11,646 nucleotides of DNA from Bacteroidales bacterium H4. GTDB taxonomy: Bacteria > Bacteroidota > Bacteroidia > Bacteroidales > Muribaculaceae. A model generated the notes under the pieces. The model did no database searches. It was not told the origin of the DNA and saw only the letters and a list, made by a program, of their open reading frames with translations. Where the stretch lies: positions 1 through 11,646 of the forward strand of contig DAAP01000033.1 in NCBI GenBank assembly GCA_001701165.1, read 5' to 3'. This document shows, one piece after another, positions 1 to 6,861 of the stretch (position 1 is the stretch's first letter; each line of letters starts with the position of its first letter). The translations under genes were made by a program, and so were the position numbers.

Positions 1-204
1 TATTTAGGACAATATTGGGTGTATGCGTTTTTTTATGTAATTTTGTCTTTCGAACATCGGCTGCGGTAAATCGATGATCTCAGAGCTCCGGAGTGCATGG
101 AGACCTCGGATGGTTTGGGGCGTCCGGCGCAATCTGCCGCTTTGCCGGAAAATTTATAAGCAAAATATACCGCAATAATTCTCATCCAATAAAAATTAAA
201 AATT
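1..204. other. Upstream intergenic region / probable 5' leader
   Basis: I see no convincing gene here. The first 60 bases are AT-rich, and short open stretches running in from the left edge close by about position 77 in every plus frame, as expected by chance. A candidate promoter lies at 15-45. Bases 60-150 are richer in G and C and would form part of a leader of about 150 nt for the metalloprotease gene. Inside it a weak 5-bp inverted repeat (CCGGC at 124-128, GCCGG at 144-148) could fold, but it is too short to name as a regulatory element. Confidence 0.5.
15..45 (+). promoter_or_regulatory. Candidate Bacteroidota promoter (TTG-N20-TAATTTTG)
   Basis: TAATTTTG at 38-45 is an exact match to the Bacteroidota -7 consensus TAnnTTTG. 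A TTG at 15-17 lies 20 nt upstream, the usual spacing for the -33 element. Transcription would begin near position 50 and give a leader of about 150 nt before the metalloprotease ATG at 205. The match is direct; its use as a promoter is inferred. Confidence 0.5.
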
Positions 205-1593
205 ATGAGAAAGTATGTAATGGTGCTGTGCCTTGTTTTGGGGCTTGGAGCGTCGGCTGTCAAGGTATCCGTGGACGAGAATGTCGAATTTGTCAGTTCG
301 ATGTGTCGACTTGCCGGATTCGACGAGTATGTGAATAATGTTAATAAGCAGTATGTAACCGTGCTGGACTCGGTGATGGCGCCGTTGAAGGGCCATCCGG
401 CAGTGGCGCGGCTCAACGAATTGCGCGGCGCACAGGGACTGAGTTATGACGCGGTGGCCGCATTGGCGGCACATACGGTGATACAGAGCGGGCATTTGGT
501 GCTGCTGCCCGGCTCGGATTTGTCCAAGCTGGACAGTCGTTGGTCGGCGGGACAGGATGTCGAAATGGCGCGACTACTGGATGATGCTTACCGTCAGAGC
601 GGATTTCACGACTTCTATGTGTCGAATAAGCCATTCTATGATAAGGTAATAGCTAATCTTGAAGCCATGCTCTCCAATGTTGACTTGGTTTGGCTCGAAG
701 AATTCTATGGCACGGAAATACGCGGACGATTGTCCGTAAGTCTGCTCAATATAGGCAACTATGGGGTGACGTGCCAACGTGCCGGGATGCCGGCCGAGTC
801 GGTCATTATCATAGGCTGTTGGAAATTGGACGAGAACGGGATACCGGTATTCCATAACACTGAAAGCCTGATAGTTCATGAGTTTTCGCATCCGATGTGC
901 AACCCGATCATAGAAGATAACATCTCGGCCTTTAACGGTAACGCTCAATTGGCGGCCGACCTGATGGAAGAAGAGCTTGCGGCTCAGGCTTATGGCGGCG
1001 CTCGTACAATGTTGTGCGAGTCGATGGTGCGCTCGGTCGAAATACAATATGCCTTGGCGCACGCCGGATGCGCCGAAGACAGTGCGGATGTCGAGACAGC
1101 CATTAAAGGGCAAGTGGCCGGAGGATTTTTGGTAGTGCCGGAAATTGTGGGTGCGATGACCGAATATCGCAACAACCGCGACCGCTATCGTACACTGGCA
1201 CAGGTAGCTCCGCTTATTGTGGAAGCTGTCAACGATCTTGATGTGACGCAGCGCTATTGCGAGCTGAGACGTGGCCAGATTACCATCCTCGGCTGCTCGT
1301 TGGCCGACGGAACTCGCGATGTGCCTGCTTCCGACAGGTATGCCGTCAAGGTTTTCTTTGACAAACCGGTGGTTAACAGTCCTATGGCTTGCGATTATTA
1401 CGATAATAATCCCGATATATTTCCGAATATCTGCGGTGCTAAATTTGATAAAGACCGCCGCATTATGACTGTGTACCTCAAGACCGAGCCGGGCAAGGAA
1501 TACGGCTTCAAACTGCTTGGATGGGCGTATATGACCGAAGCCGGATATAGGGGGCGCGGCGCTGCTCCGATACACTTTTTCACGGCAAAATAA
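205..1593 (+). CDS. Secreted DUF4932-type zinc metalloprotease
   Basis: This is a 462-residue exported protein, probably a zinc-dependent peptidase. Residues 1-18 form a signal peptide (MRKY, a hydrophobic core, then ASA before Val19), so it acts in the periplasm or outside. HEFSH at 225-229 is a perfect HExxH zinc motif with His225, Glu226 and His229. Glu272, in ESMVRSVEI, is a plausible third zinc ligand of the gluzincin type. This arrangement and the length fit the DUF4932 family of Bacteroidota. The last 100 residues or so (about 360-462, including AVKVFFDKPV and MTVYLKTEPGKEY) look like an Ig-like beta domain. The mature part has ten cysteines, which could pair as disulfides after export. 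The ATG at 205 follows an A-rich leader without Shine-Dalgarno and gives an intact signal peptide. No neighbour is obviously linked. The family call is from memory of motifs and not from a search; substrate unknown. Confidence 0.75.
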   Translation: MRKYVMVLCLVLGLGASAVKVSVDENVEFVSSMCRLAGFDEYVNNVNKQYVTVLDSVMAPLKGHPAVARLNELRGAQGLSYDAVAALAAHTVIQSGHLVLLPGSDLSKLDSRWSAGQDVEMARLLDDAYRQSGFHDFYVSNKPFYDKVIANLEAMLSNVDLVWLEEFYGTEIRGRLSVSLLNIGNYGVTCQRAGMPAESVIIIGCWKLDENGIPVFHNTESLIVHEFSHPMCNPIIEDNISAFNGNAQLAADLMEEELAAQAYGGARTMLCESMVRSVEIQYALAHAGCAEDSADVETAIKGQVAGGFLVVPEIVGAMTEYRNNRDRYRTLAQVAPLIVEAVNDLDVTQRYCELRRGQITILGCSLADGTRDVPASDRYAVKVFFDKPVVNSPMACDYYDNNPDIFPNICGAKFDKDRRIMTVYLKTEPGKEYGFKLLGWAYMTEAGYRGRGAAPIHFFTAK

Positions 1594-1618
1594 CGCATAG
1601 ACATACGCACGTATAATG

Positions 1619-1653
1619 GCGCGGACGCGGCTTGATGGCTGCGCCCGCGCTTT
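1619..1653 (+). terminator. Hairpin terminator after the metalloprotease
   Basis: Arms at 1619-1631 and 1638-1650 pair over 13 positions with one mismatch and one G-U, around a 6-nt loop, followed by TTT. It lies 25 nt past the metalloprotease stop. The T tract is short, so termination may be partial. Confidence 0.6.
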
Positions 1654-1733
1654 GCTGTTAGGTGCGGACGTTGTATGGTAAGAAAAGCACAGAATCGGTC
1701 GAATGTAAAAATAGGTTAATTCTTGCAAAAAAT

Positions 1734-1765
1734 TTTGATGTTATGATGAAAAGTGCTTAATTTAC
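1734..1765 (+). promoter_or_regulatory. Weak candidate promoter (TTTG-N20-TAATTTAC)
   Basis: TTTG at 1734-1737 fits the -33 element and lies 20 nt before TAATTTAC (1758-1765), which matches four of the six fixed positions of TAnnTTTG. It would start transcription near 1770 and give the small membrane protein gene a leader of about 110 nt. The rest of 1654-1878 is AT-rich and shows nothing else I can name. The box is imperfect, so this is tentative. Confidence 0.3.
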
Positions 1766-1878
1766 ACAAAATGTTAGTCGTGCGGCTGCGATGACAGCAA
1801 AAAGTGCCGTGAAACATATTTACCTCTAAAAAGAGTAGGCAATTAACTGAATCTATCCACCTAATAACAACAAAAGAC

Positions 1879-2289
1879 ATGGACGAATTAAAGAAAAAAC
1901 TCCTTGCCCTTGATCCGAAGCAGAAATTTTTACTCACCGCCGGAGGCGGTATCCTTGTAGCCGTTCTATACCTAATACTTCCGCAGGTATCTGTATTAGG
2001 ATTTGCCTCGGTTATGGGTATAAAATGCTTTACGGCAGACAGCTCATTGCTGCTTATAATGTCGCTTGCTATCGTAATACTTCCGATAGTATCGGCTTGT
2101 ATGATAAACTCGAAGAAAGTTGTGACTCCGCTGTTTGCCTATATCACGACCGGTGTTTTTCTGCTTTTCGGCATTTTGCTTGGCACGACTTTCCTGTCGT
2201 TGGCCTTCGGCTGGTGGCTTACGCTCATCGTAGCCATCGCATGGTGCGTTGTATGTGCTTTGCTCAAAGGCGAAGAAGCTAAGATGTAA
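1879..2289 (+). CDS. Small four-helix inner-membrane protein, function unknown
   Basis: This 136-residue protein is strongly hydrophobic after a charged start (MDELKKKLLALDPKQK). Four membrane helices can be seen at about residues 17-34, 56-75, 85-102 and 109-129, with a charged tail (KGEEAKM). The Lys-rich N-terminus suggests that end is cytoplasmic, so both ends would be inside. The third and fourth helices are joined by a Gly-Trp-Trp turn. There is no cleavable signal peptide, catalytic motif or zinc ribbon, and I do not recognise a named family. The ATG at 1879 follows CAACAAAAGAC, an A-rich leader typical of this phylum. The gene stands alone between a hairpin at 1619-1653 and a strong terminator at 2312-2351, so it is probably monocistronic. 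Codon use resembles its neighbours, though it is richer in A and T. Confidence 0.75.
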   Translation: MDELKKKLLALDPKQKFLLTAGGGILVAVLYLILPQVSVLGFASVMGIKCFTADSSLLLIMSLAIVILPIVSACMINSKKVVTPLFAYITTGVFLLFGILLGTTFLSLAFGWWLTLIVAIAWCVVCALLKGEEAKM

Positions 2290-2311
2290 TCGTAGACATA
2301 CATAAAACAAT

Positions 2312-2351
2312 AAAAGCGGATGCGGCTCGCGGGTTGTGTCCGCTTTTTTTT
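2312..2351 (+). terminator. Strong Rho-independent terminator
   Basis: AAAAGCGGA (2312-2320) pairs with TCCGCTTTT, the inner stem continues with G-U pairs, and a run of eight T residues (2344-2351) follows. It lies 22 nt after the small membrane protein stop and separates that gene from the methyltransferase promoter 57 nt downstream. Confidence 0.9.
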
Positions 2352-2407
2352 GAGGTCGTTGGTCGATGATGGATATGGCGTATATGCCGCGAGGCCGAAA
2401 AAATTCG

Positions 2408-2415
2408 TAACTTTG
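2408..2415 (+). promoter_or_regulatory. -7 box TAACTTTG directly before an ATG
   Basis: An exact TAnnTTTG match ends 4 nt before the methyltransferase ATG at 2420. With the element centred about 7 nt upstream of the start of transcription, the mRNA would begin at or within a few bases of the ATG, giving a leaderless message. There is no TTG at the -33 position (the 2384-2388 region reads ATGCC), so recognition may rest on the -7 box or an activator. Confidence 0.65.
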
Positions 2416-2419
2416 TGGT

Positions 2420-3052
2420 ATGGAAGCGGAAGAGTATATAGCCCGACATATAGACGTCGAGCCGCCGCAATTGGAGGCGCTATGGCGTCGTACCAATCTG
2501 CGGCATGTCTATCCGCGCATGTGCTGCGGCCATGTGCAGGGGCGACTGTTGAAGATGCTGACGGCCATGGTTGCACCGCGCCGTATACTCGAAATCGGCG
2601 CCTTTACCGGCTACTCGACGCTGTGCCTTGCCGAAGGTATGCCTGCGGGATGTACGCTCGATACGGTCGAGGTGGACGATGAGCGCGAGGACGAGTTGCG
2701 CACGCTTTTTGCGGCCGATGCACGCGGTGTCGACATCCGTCTGCATATAGGCGATGCCATGGAGGTGGTGCCGCGCCTGCCCGGCCAATGGGATTTGGTG
2801 CTCATAGACGCCGATAAGCGGTTGTATCTCGAGATGTTGGAGATGGTGGCCGCCCGAGTGCCCATAGGTGGCATAATTCTTGCTGACAATACACTGTGGA
2901 GTGGCAAGGTGCTGGCCGATGATGCCGCGCATGCCGATGCGCAGACGCGCGCTTTGGCGCGTTTCAACGATGTGGTGGCGGCCGATACGCGCTTCCAAAA
3001 AGTCATTCTGCCCATACGCGACGGCATGACGATAATGCGGCGCGTGCGCTGA
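2420..3052 (+). CDS. SAM-dependent O-methyltransferase (COMT-like, Methyltransf_3 family)
   Basis: The 210-residue protein is a class I methyltransferase of the catechol/caffeoyl-CoA O-methyltransferase family, which moves a methyl group from S-adenosylmethionine to a hydroxyl group, usually with a divalent metal. The SAM-binding loop LEIGAFTGYST lies at 57-67, an acidic residue for the ribose follows in VEVD (Glu84), and GDA is at 111-113. VLIDADK (Asp130, Asp132, Lys133) and LADNTLW (Asp156, Asn157) supply the metal and catalytic positions, and the C-terminal PIRDGMTIMRR matches the family's closing strand. Length is normal. The ATG at 2420 is forced: the next in-frame ATG (Met34) would remove the conserved N-terminal helices. 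It is probably the first gene of a run with rbfA 50 nt downstream. The true substrate cannot be told; bacterial members are often loosely named caffeoyl-CoA or tRNA (TrmR-like) methyltransferases. Confidence 0.9.
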   Translation: MEAEEYIARHIDVEPPQLEALWRRTNLRHVYPRMCCGHVQGRLLKMLTAMVAPRRILEIGAFTGYSTLCLAEGMPAGCTLDTVEVDDEREDELRTLFAADARGVDIRLHIGDAMEVVPRLPGQWDLVLIDADKRLYLEMLEMVAARVPIGGIILADNTLWSGKVLADDAAHADAQTRALARFNDVVAADTRFQKVILPIRDGMTIMRRVR

Positions 3053-3102
3053 ACACAGAGCCCTCACAGATTGTATATTAATAAACAAACACATCATATA
3101 AT

Positions 3103-3510
3103 ATGGAAACAACACGACAAGCCAAAATATCGCGACTTCTGCAAAAGGAGCTTAGCGAGCTGTTTCGCCTACAGACCGCCAAGACCCATGGCACGCTGGT
3201 GAGTGTTAGCGCCGTGCGTATCAGCCCCGACCTGTCGGTGGCTCGCGCCTATCTGTCCATATTCCCCTCCGAGCGGTCTGCCGAAATCATCAAGAGTATC
3301 AATGCCTCGGCCAAGACTATACGCTACGAATTGGCTCAGCGCGTGCGTTATCAGCTGCGTAAGACGCCCGAATTGACATTCTTCGTGGACGATTCGCTGG
3401 ACTATGCCGAGAATATCGACCGTCTTCTCGCCACCGACGGCATAGGCAATACCGAGGCGGACGCTGCTGCCGGAGACGATGGCGCGGATACAGCCAAGAC
3501 CAACGACTGA
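3103..3510 (+). CDS. rbfA: Ribosome-binding factor A
   Basis: RbfA is a small KH-fold protein that binds the immature 30S subunit and helps mature the 5' end of 16S rRNA. The 135-residue product has the family signature: an N-terminal helix with RQAKISRLLQKELSEL (5-20), a strand with SVSAVRISPDLSVARAYLSI (34-53), a helix containing KTIRYELAQRVRYQLR (71-86), and the closing TPELTFFVDDSLDYAENID (88-106). The last 25 residues or so (Ala/Asp-rich) are a disordered tail beyond the core. The ATG at 3103 gives the expected N-terminus and is preceded by AT-rich sequence without Shine-Dalgarno. It is followed after 6 nt by the ABC permease gene; rbfA next to an FtsX-like permease is, to my knowledge, a common pairing in Bacteroidota. 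Confidence 0.95.
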   Translation: METTRQAKISRLLQKELSELFRLQTAKTHGTLVSVSAVRISPDLSVARAYLSIFPSERSAEIIKSINASAKTIRYELAQRVRYQLRKTPELTFFVDDSLDYAENIDRLLATDGIGNTEADAAAGDDGADTAKTND

Positions 3511-3516
3511 CGCGCT

Positions 3517-4785
3517 ATGGCTTCGATGCCGGTGCTGCGCATAGCTTTCCGTTATCTGCGGGCGCGTCACTCGCACAATGCGGTCAATGTCATCACCTTT
3601 GTGTCGATGGCCGGTATCGCTGTGGCCGTAGCCGCTATGGTAGTGGTGCTGTCTATATTCAACGGCTTTGGCGACCTGGCTGCCGCCAATATGGCCGTAT
3701 TAGATGCGCCCCTGCGCGTATCGCCGCGTAGCGGCGGAGCCATCGCCGATGCCGATAGTCTGTGTCGCGTTATTGCGGCACGCGTGTCCGGTGTTACGGC
3801 TGTCCCGGTAGTCACCGAGCGTGCATTGCTCATCTCCGGCGAGCATCAAGTCCCGGTAGTATTTAAGGGTATTCCGCATGGATATGACACACTATCTACT
3901 ATTGGCGAGTCCATCATCGACGGCGCCTTGGCTTGGAATGTCCCTGATGCCTTGGACGAAGACTTTGCCGCCGCCACCATCTCGGTAGGCGTGGCCAACT
4001 CGCTAATGGCGGCGCCGGATGCCGATCATCCCGTGCGTCTGTATGTGCCGCGCAGGGTGGGGCGCATCAATCCTGCCAATCCTATGACGGCATTCCGCGG
4101 CGCCACTCTCAGCGTTAGCGGAGTCTTCCGCACACAGCAAAACGATATCGACCGTGACCATATATTGGTGCCGCTGTCGGTGGCGCGCGACCTTATGGAA
4201 TATGATGCGCAGGCCACGGCCGTGGAAGTTTTCACGGACACGGATGTCGATACGGATGCCTTGCGCGATGTCGTGGCCGATGTCGTAGGGCCGCAATATG
4301 ATGTGCAGACGCGGCTGCAACAACGAGCCACCGCCTTTCGCATGATTGCCATCGAAAAATGGATAACCTTTCTGATGTTAGCCTTCATACTTGTCATCGC
4401 GCTGTTCAATATAGTCTCGACGCTGTCGCTTGTCGTACTCGAAAAGCGCCGTAATATGGAGACCCTGCGTTGCCTCGGTGCCACGCACGCCATGACGCGC
4501 CGCGTGTTCATCACCTTGGGGTGGCTGATTACGGCTGTGGGCGCCGCCATAGGTATGGTGCTGGGTGTGACTCTGACACTGGCGCAGCAGTACGGACATT
4601 TTCTCAGCCTCGGCGCCGGCGAACAGGCACAGGATATTATGTCGATTACGTGGTACCCTGTAAGGCTCGACCCGGTGGACTTGCTTGTCGTGGCCGCCAT
4701 GGCCGCGCTTACGGGGCTGATAGCCGCCCAGTCGACGCGCTTCTTTGTGCGCCGCCGTCCGCCTACGGCTGTCGTCTCCGAATGA
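3517..4785 (+). CDS. FtsX/LolC-E-like ABC transporter permease
   Basis: This 422-residue inner-membrane protein has the topology of the MacB/LolC/LolE/FtsX permeases: a first helix at about 24-47, a long periplasmic domain (about 48-282, MacB-PCD-like), then three helices at about 283-306, 332-357 and 388-409. The stretch VLEKRRNMETLRCLGAT (307-323) is the conserved cytoplasmic coupling region after the second helix that contacts the ATPase. Relatives use ATP to pull lipoproteins out of the inner membrane or to exert force on the envelope. No ATPase gene lies in the window, so the partner must be encoded elsewhere. The start at 3517 is 6 nt after the rbfA stop; Met4 is an alternative start. 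A LolE-like role in lipoprotein release is plausible but not proven by sequence. Confidence 0.9.
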   Translation: MASMPVLRIAFRYLRARHSHNAVNVITFVSMAGIAVAVAAMVVVLSIFNGFGDLAAANMAVLDAPLRVSPRSGGAIADADSLCRVIAARVSGVTAVPVVTERALLISGEHQVPVVFKGIPHGYDTLSTIGESIIDGALAWNVPDALDEDFAAATISVGVANSLMAAPDADHPVRLYVPRRVGRINPANPMTAFRGATLSVSGVFRTQQNDIDRDHILVPLSVARDLMEYDAQATAVEVFTDTDVDTDALRDVVADVVGPQYDVQTRLQQRATAFRMIAIEKWITFLMLAFILVIALFNIVSTLSLVVLEKRRNMETLRCLGATHAMTRRVFITLGWLITAVGAAIGMVLGVTLTLAQQYGHFLSLGAGEQAQDIMSITWYPVRLDPVDLLVVAAMAALTGLIAAQSTRFFVRRRPPTAVVSE

Positions 4786-4889
4786 CCGTTAGTGATAGCC
4801 GAACGGAGACCAAATGTTTGAAATAATAATATATAATATACGAGCTGAGACGTGCATCACTACCGCCGACGCCCAATAGATACATCGAT

Positions 4890-5669
4890 ATGCAAACTGT
4901 TTTATTCCATTCCACTATATTCGGGCCGATACATAGCCGACGTCTCGGCGTATCGCTCGGTGTTAACCTGATGCCGGACGACGGTAAGGTCTGCACTTTT
5001 GACTGCCTGTACTGCGAGGCCGGGTACAATGCACAGGGCGCCGGAACCACCGGACTGCCTACGCGCGAGCAGGTGCGCGAAATGCTTGAAGCACAACTGC
5101 AAAAAATGCAGGCCGAATCGGCTCCTTTGGACGTCATCACTTTTAGCGGCAATGGTGAGCCGACATTGCACCCCGAATTTCCCGGAGTCATAGACGACAC
5201 CCTCGAACTACGCGACCGCTACTATCCGCAGGCTAAGGTCAGTGTCCTCACTAACAGCACCCACGCCGGGCTGGACACGGTTGCCGCCGCCTTGCGCCGC
5301 GTGGACAATAATATCGTCAAGTTGGACAGCGCCGTCGATGCCACCTTCCGCGCCCTCAATCGGCCAACATCGCCCGAGACGACGCCCGAGAGCGTCATCC
5401 GATGTCTCCAACAATTCGCCGGACAGGCAATAGTGCAGACGTTGCTGACGCGCGGAACTCACGACGGCACGGCCATAGACAATACCACCGACCTCGAAAT
5501 CAAGGCTCTGTGCGATGCCTACCGCCACATCCGGCCGCGTTCGATAATGCTTTATTCCATCGATCGACAGACACCCGAACATTCACTTATCAAGGTCGGA
5601 CGTGACGAGTTGTCGGCCATAGCCAAACGCATAACCGCCGACACGGGAATACCCGTTTCGGTGGCATAA
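4890..5669 (+). CDS. Radical SAM protein (COG0731-like Fe-S oxidoreductase)
   Basis: The 259-residue protein carries the radical SAM cluster motif CxxxCxxC as Cys35, Cys39 and Cys42 (CTFDCLYC), which holds a [4Fe-4S] cluster that splits S-adenosylmethionine. The preceding GPIHSRRLGVSLGVNLMP (12-29) matches the start of the COG0731 group, whose eukaryotic and archaeal relatives include the wybutosine enzyme TYW1. SGNGEP (86-91) is the SAM-binding GGE-type motif, and later strands (SVLTNST, NIVKLDSAVD, IVQTLLTRG, IMLYSIDR) complete the partial barrel. There is no flavodoxin domain and no extra cysteine-rich auxiliary cluster domain, so it is not a full TYW1. The reaction is unknown. The gene lies 104 nt after the permease with no clear promoter or terminator between them, so co-transcription is likely, and it ends just before a strong hairpin. 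Confidence 0.88.
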   Translation: MQTVLFHSTIFGPIHSRRLGVSLGVNLMPDDGKVCTFDCLYCEAGYNAQGAGTTGLPTREQVREMLEAQLQKMQAESAPLDVITFSGNGEPTLHPEFPGVIDDTLELRDRYYPQAKVSVLTNSTHAGLDTVAAALRRVDNNIVKLDSAVDATFRALNRPTSPETTPESVIRCLQQFAGQAIVQTLLTRGTHDGTAIDNTTDLEIKALCDAYRHIRPRSIMLYSIDRQTPEHSLIKVGRDELSAIAKRITADTGIPVSVA

Positions 5670-5688
5670 CCCTGACGGACACAGAAAT

Positions 5689-5723
5689 AAATCGGCGGAC
5701 GCCTCACGAGCGTTCGCCGATTT
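5689..5723. terminator. Probable bidirectional terminator between converging genes
   Basis: Arms at 5689-5702 and 5710-5723 pair over 14 bp (one G-U on the plus RNA) around a 7-nt loop. Plus-strand transcripts from the radical SAM gene end in a U-containing tail (GATTTGTTG); minus-strand transcripts from the beta-barrel gene end in GATTTATTTC. It lies 19 nt and 22 nt from the two stop codons, so it can serve both genes. Confidence 0.85.
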
Positions 5724-5745
5724 GTTGTATGGGAGTAAAATGTGC

Positions 5746-6324
5746 TTATTCCTTTTTCTTGGGTCTTCCGCCGATTACGAAGCCTATGGTGAGGGCCGCC
5801 GTGTGGAAGCCGCGCCGCACAATCATGCAGTGTGCCGTCAGTCGTATGTGATGGAACAATTCGACGCCTGCTCGCGGCATTAACACAAAGGAACTCTCGG
5901 CCTCGACATTCCAATATTTAGAATCTCCAACTTGGTCAATAGATGCAGCACCAATGCCAATGCCGACAAATGGGTTGACACGGTATCCCTGCCTGAAGTT
6001 GTAGTCGCCGGTTACGCCGTAGGCCCAAGTGCGGTTGGTCTGTAGCCAGTACCCACCAGGCTTGTTGGGCATGTCGTAATGCCGCACAGCCGCGTCAAGT
6101 TGCAAGAATGCACCGCAATCCCAAGGCTGTTCTTCCGTATTGTAACGTAGTTCCAGACCAAATGACATAGAAGCCTGATTGTTACCGCCGTGATATCCTC
6201 CTATCGGCAGGGTAAGTCCTGCTCGGCCTTCAAATTCGAATAATTGTACCAGCCGAGGTTCTACGGCATAGGATGATGCTATGCAGAATGTGCAGGCAAT
6301 AATTAAGGCTATTATCTTATTCAT
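5746..6324 (-). CDS. Small outer-membrane beta-barrel protein
   Basis: The product is 192 residues when started at the ATG 6322-6324. Residues 1-20 (MNKIIALIIACTFCIASSYA) form a signal peptide cut before Val21. The mature part alternates polar and hydrophobic residues in strand-like blocks with many Gly, Tyr and Trp (for example FEGRAGLTLPIGGY, SMSFGLELRYN, WAYGVTGDYNF, VNPFVGIGIGAASID, VLMPRAGVELF), as in eight-stranded outer-membrane barrels of the OmpW/OMP_b-brl kind. The C-terminus, ALTIGFVIGGRPKKKE, has the last strand and the basic tail often seen in Bacteroidota porin-like proteins. A longer reading from a TTG at 6436-6438 is unlikely because it lacks a signal peptide at its start and that TTG lies inside the promoter -7 box. 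Function is unknown; no partner gene is adjacent. Confidence 0.8.
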   Translation of the reverse strand: MNKIIALIIACTFCIASSYAVEPRLVQLFEFEGRAGLTLPIGGYHGGNNQASMSFGLELRYNTEEQPWDCGAFLQLDAAVRHYDMPNKPGGYWLQTNRTWAYGVTGDYNFRQGYRVNPFVGIGIGAASIDQVGDSKYWNVEAESSFVLMPRAGVELFHHIRLTAHCMIVRRGFHTAALTIGFVIGGRPKKKE

Positions 6325-6861
6325 AGGGTTGTAGTCTGTTTTGGGTTTGTTTGGGTGCTGTTTTGTCGGAGGTGTCAATCGCTTTTGTGTAATAATGTGA
6401 AGCAAATGCGACGTTATAGACATCTGTTGACGTTGCAAAGATAGTGATAAAATTGGGAAATAACATCAAAAGCGAAGAAAAACATGTAAAATAGCGTTCT
6501 TTCGGGTGCTTATTGCCTGTTTTAATGTACTTGGCGACGCATTTCTTTTATTGCATCGTTCTGGAACGCGCGAGGGTTTGTTTTGTTTTTTTTGTGTCTA
6601 TTTCTTAGAGCGTCGAATGCCGCTGATGTTTAGTCTTGGCGTATAAGTTTTGGTCTTACACAGAGAACTCTTTATTTGCGAGACACCGACCGCATTTCCA
6701 ACAATAATGGCTCATAGAATGGACTGTTTCTGCTTTGAAATTAATATGGCTCTTGCTTTCATAGTGGCGCAATACATTGCATCTCTACGATAATTCGCCA
6801 TTATGCCGCTGCCGAGTCTGCCGTTTTTGCTTAATCGACAGGTGGATACGGCGAAAAGCGG
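6325..6861. other. Long intergenic region with no gene recognised
   Basis: Apart from the leader and promoter of the beta-barrel gene (to 6470) and the hairpin at its right end, I see no coding region. The stretch 6470-6790 is AT-rich with stops in all frames; the longest plausible short reading is a 15-codon one at about 6746-6793, which I do not call. No tRNA-like TpsiC arm, repeat or attachment site is visible. A small RNA cannot be excluded. Confidence 0.5.
6436..6470 (-). promoter_or_regulatory. Promoter for the beta-barrel gene (TATCTTTG box)
   Basis: On the minus strand, TATCTTTG (6436-6443) is an exact TAnnTTTG match, and TTTTG at 6467-6471 lies 23 nt upstream as a possible -33 element (slightly long spacing). 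Transcription would begin near 6430 and leave a leader of about 105 nt before the ATG at 6324. The leader is A/C-rich and shows no clear hairpin. Confidence 0.65.

Noticed and set aside
1..77. Tail of an upstream gene entering from the left edge
   Set aside because: The open stretches of about 70 nt are AT-rich, without family resemblance, and overlap a good promoter match; chance explains them.
574..1728. 384-codon open frame on the minus strand opposite the metalloprotease
   Set aside because: The plus-strand frame has a signal peptide, HExxH motif and family features; the antisense translation is His/Arg/Ser-rich without motifs.
1795..1840. Possible riboswitch or attenuator before the small membrane protein
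   Set aside because: Only a short CCTCT/AGAG-type pairing around 1820-1838 is visible, with no known riboswitch core.
6325..6438. N-terminal extension of the beta-barrel protein from a TTG at 6436-6438
   Set aside because: The TTG lies within the -7 promoter box, so it would not be transcribed, and the extension would bury the signal peptide 38 residues inside.
6746..6793. 15-codon short reading frame MALAFIVAQYIASLR
   Set aside because: Too short to judge, with no promoter or conserved start context visible; it is hydrophobic but not long enough for a supported small protein.
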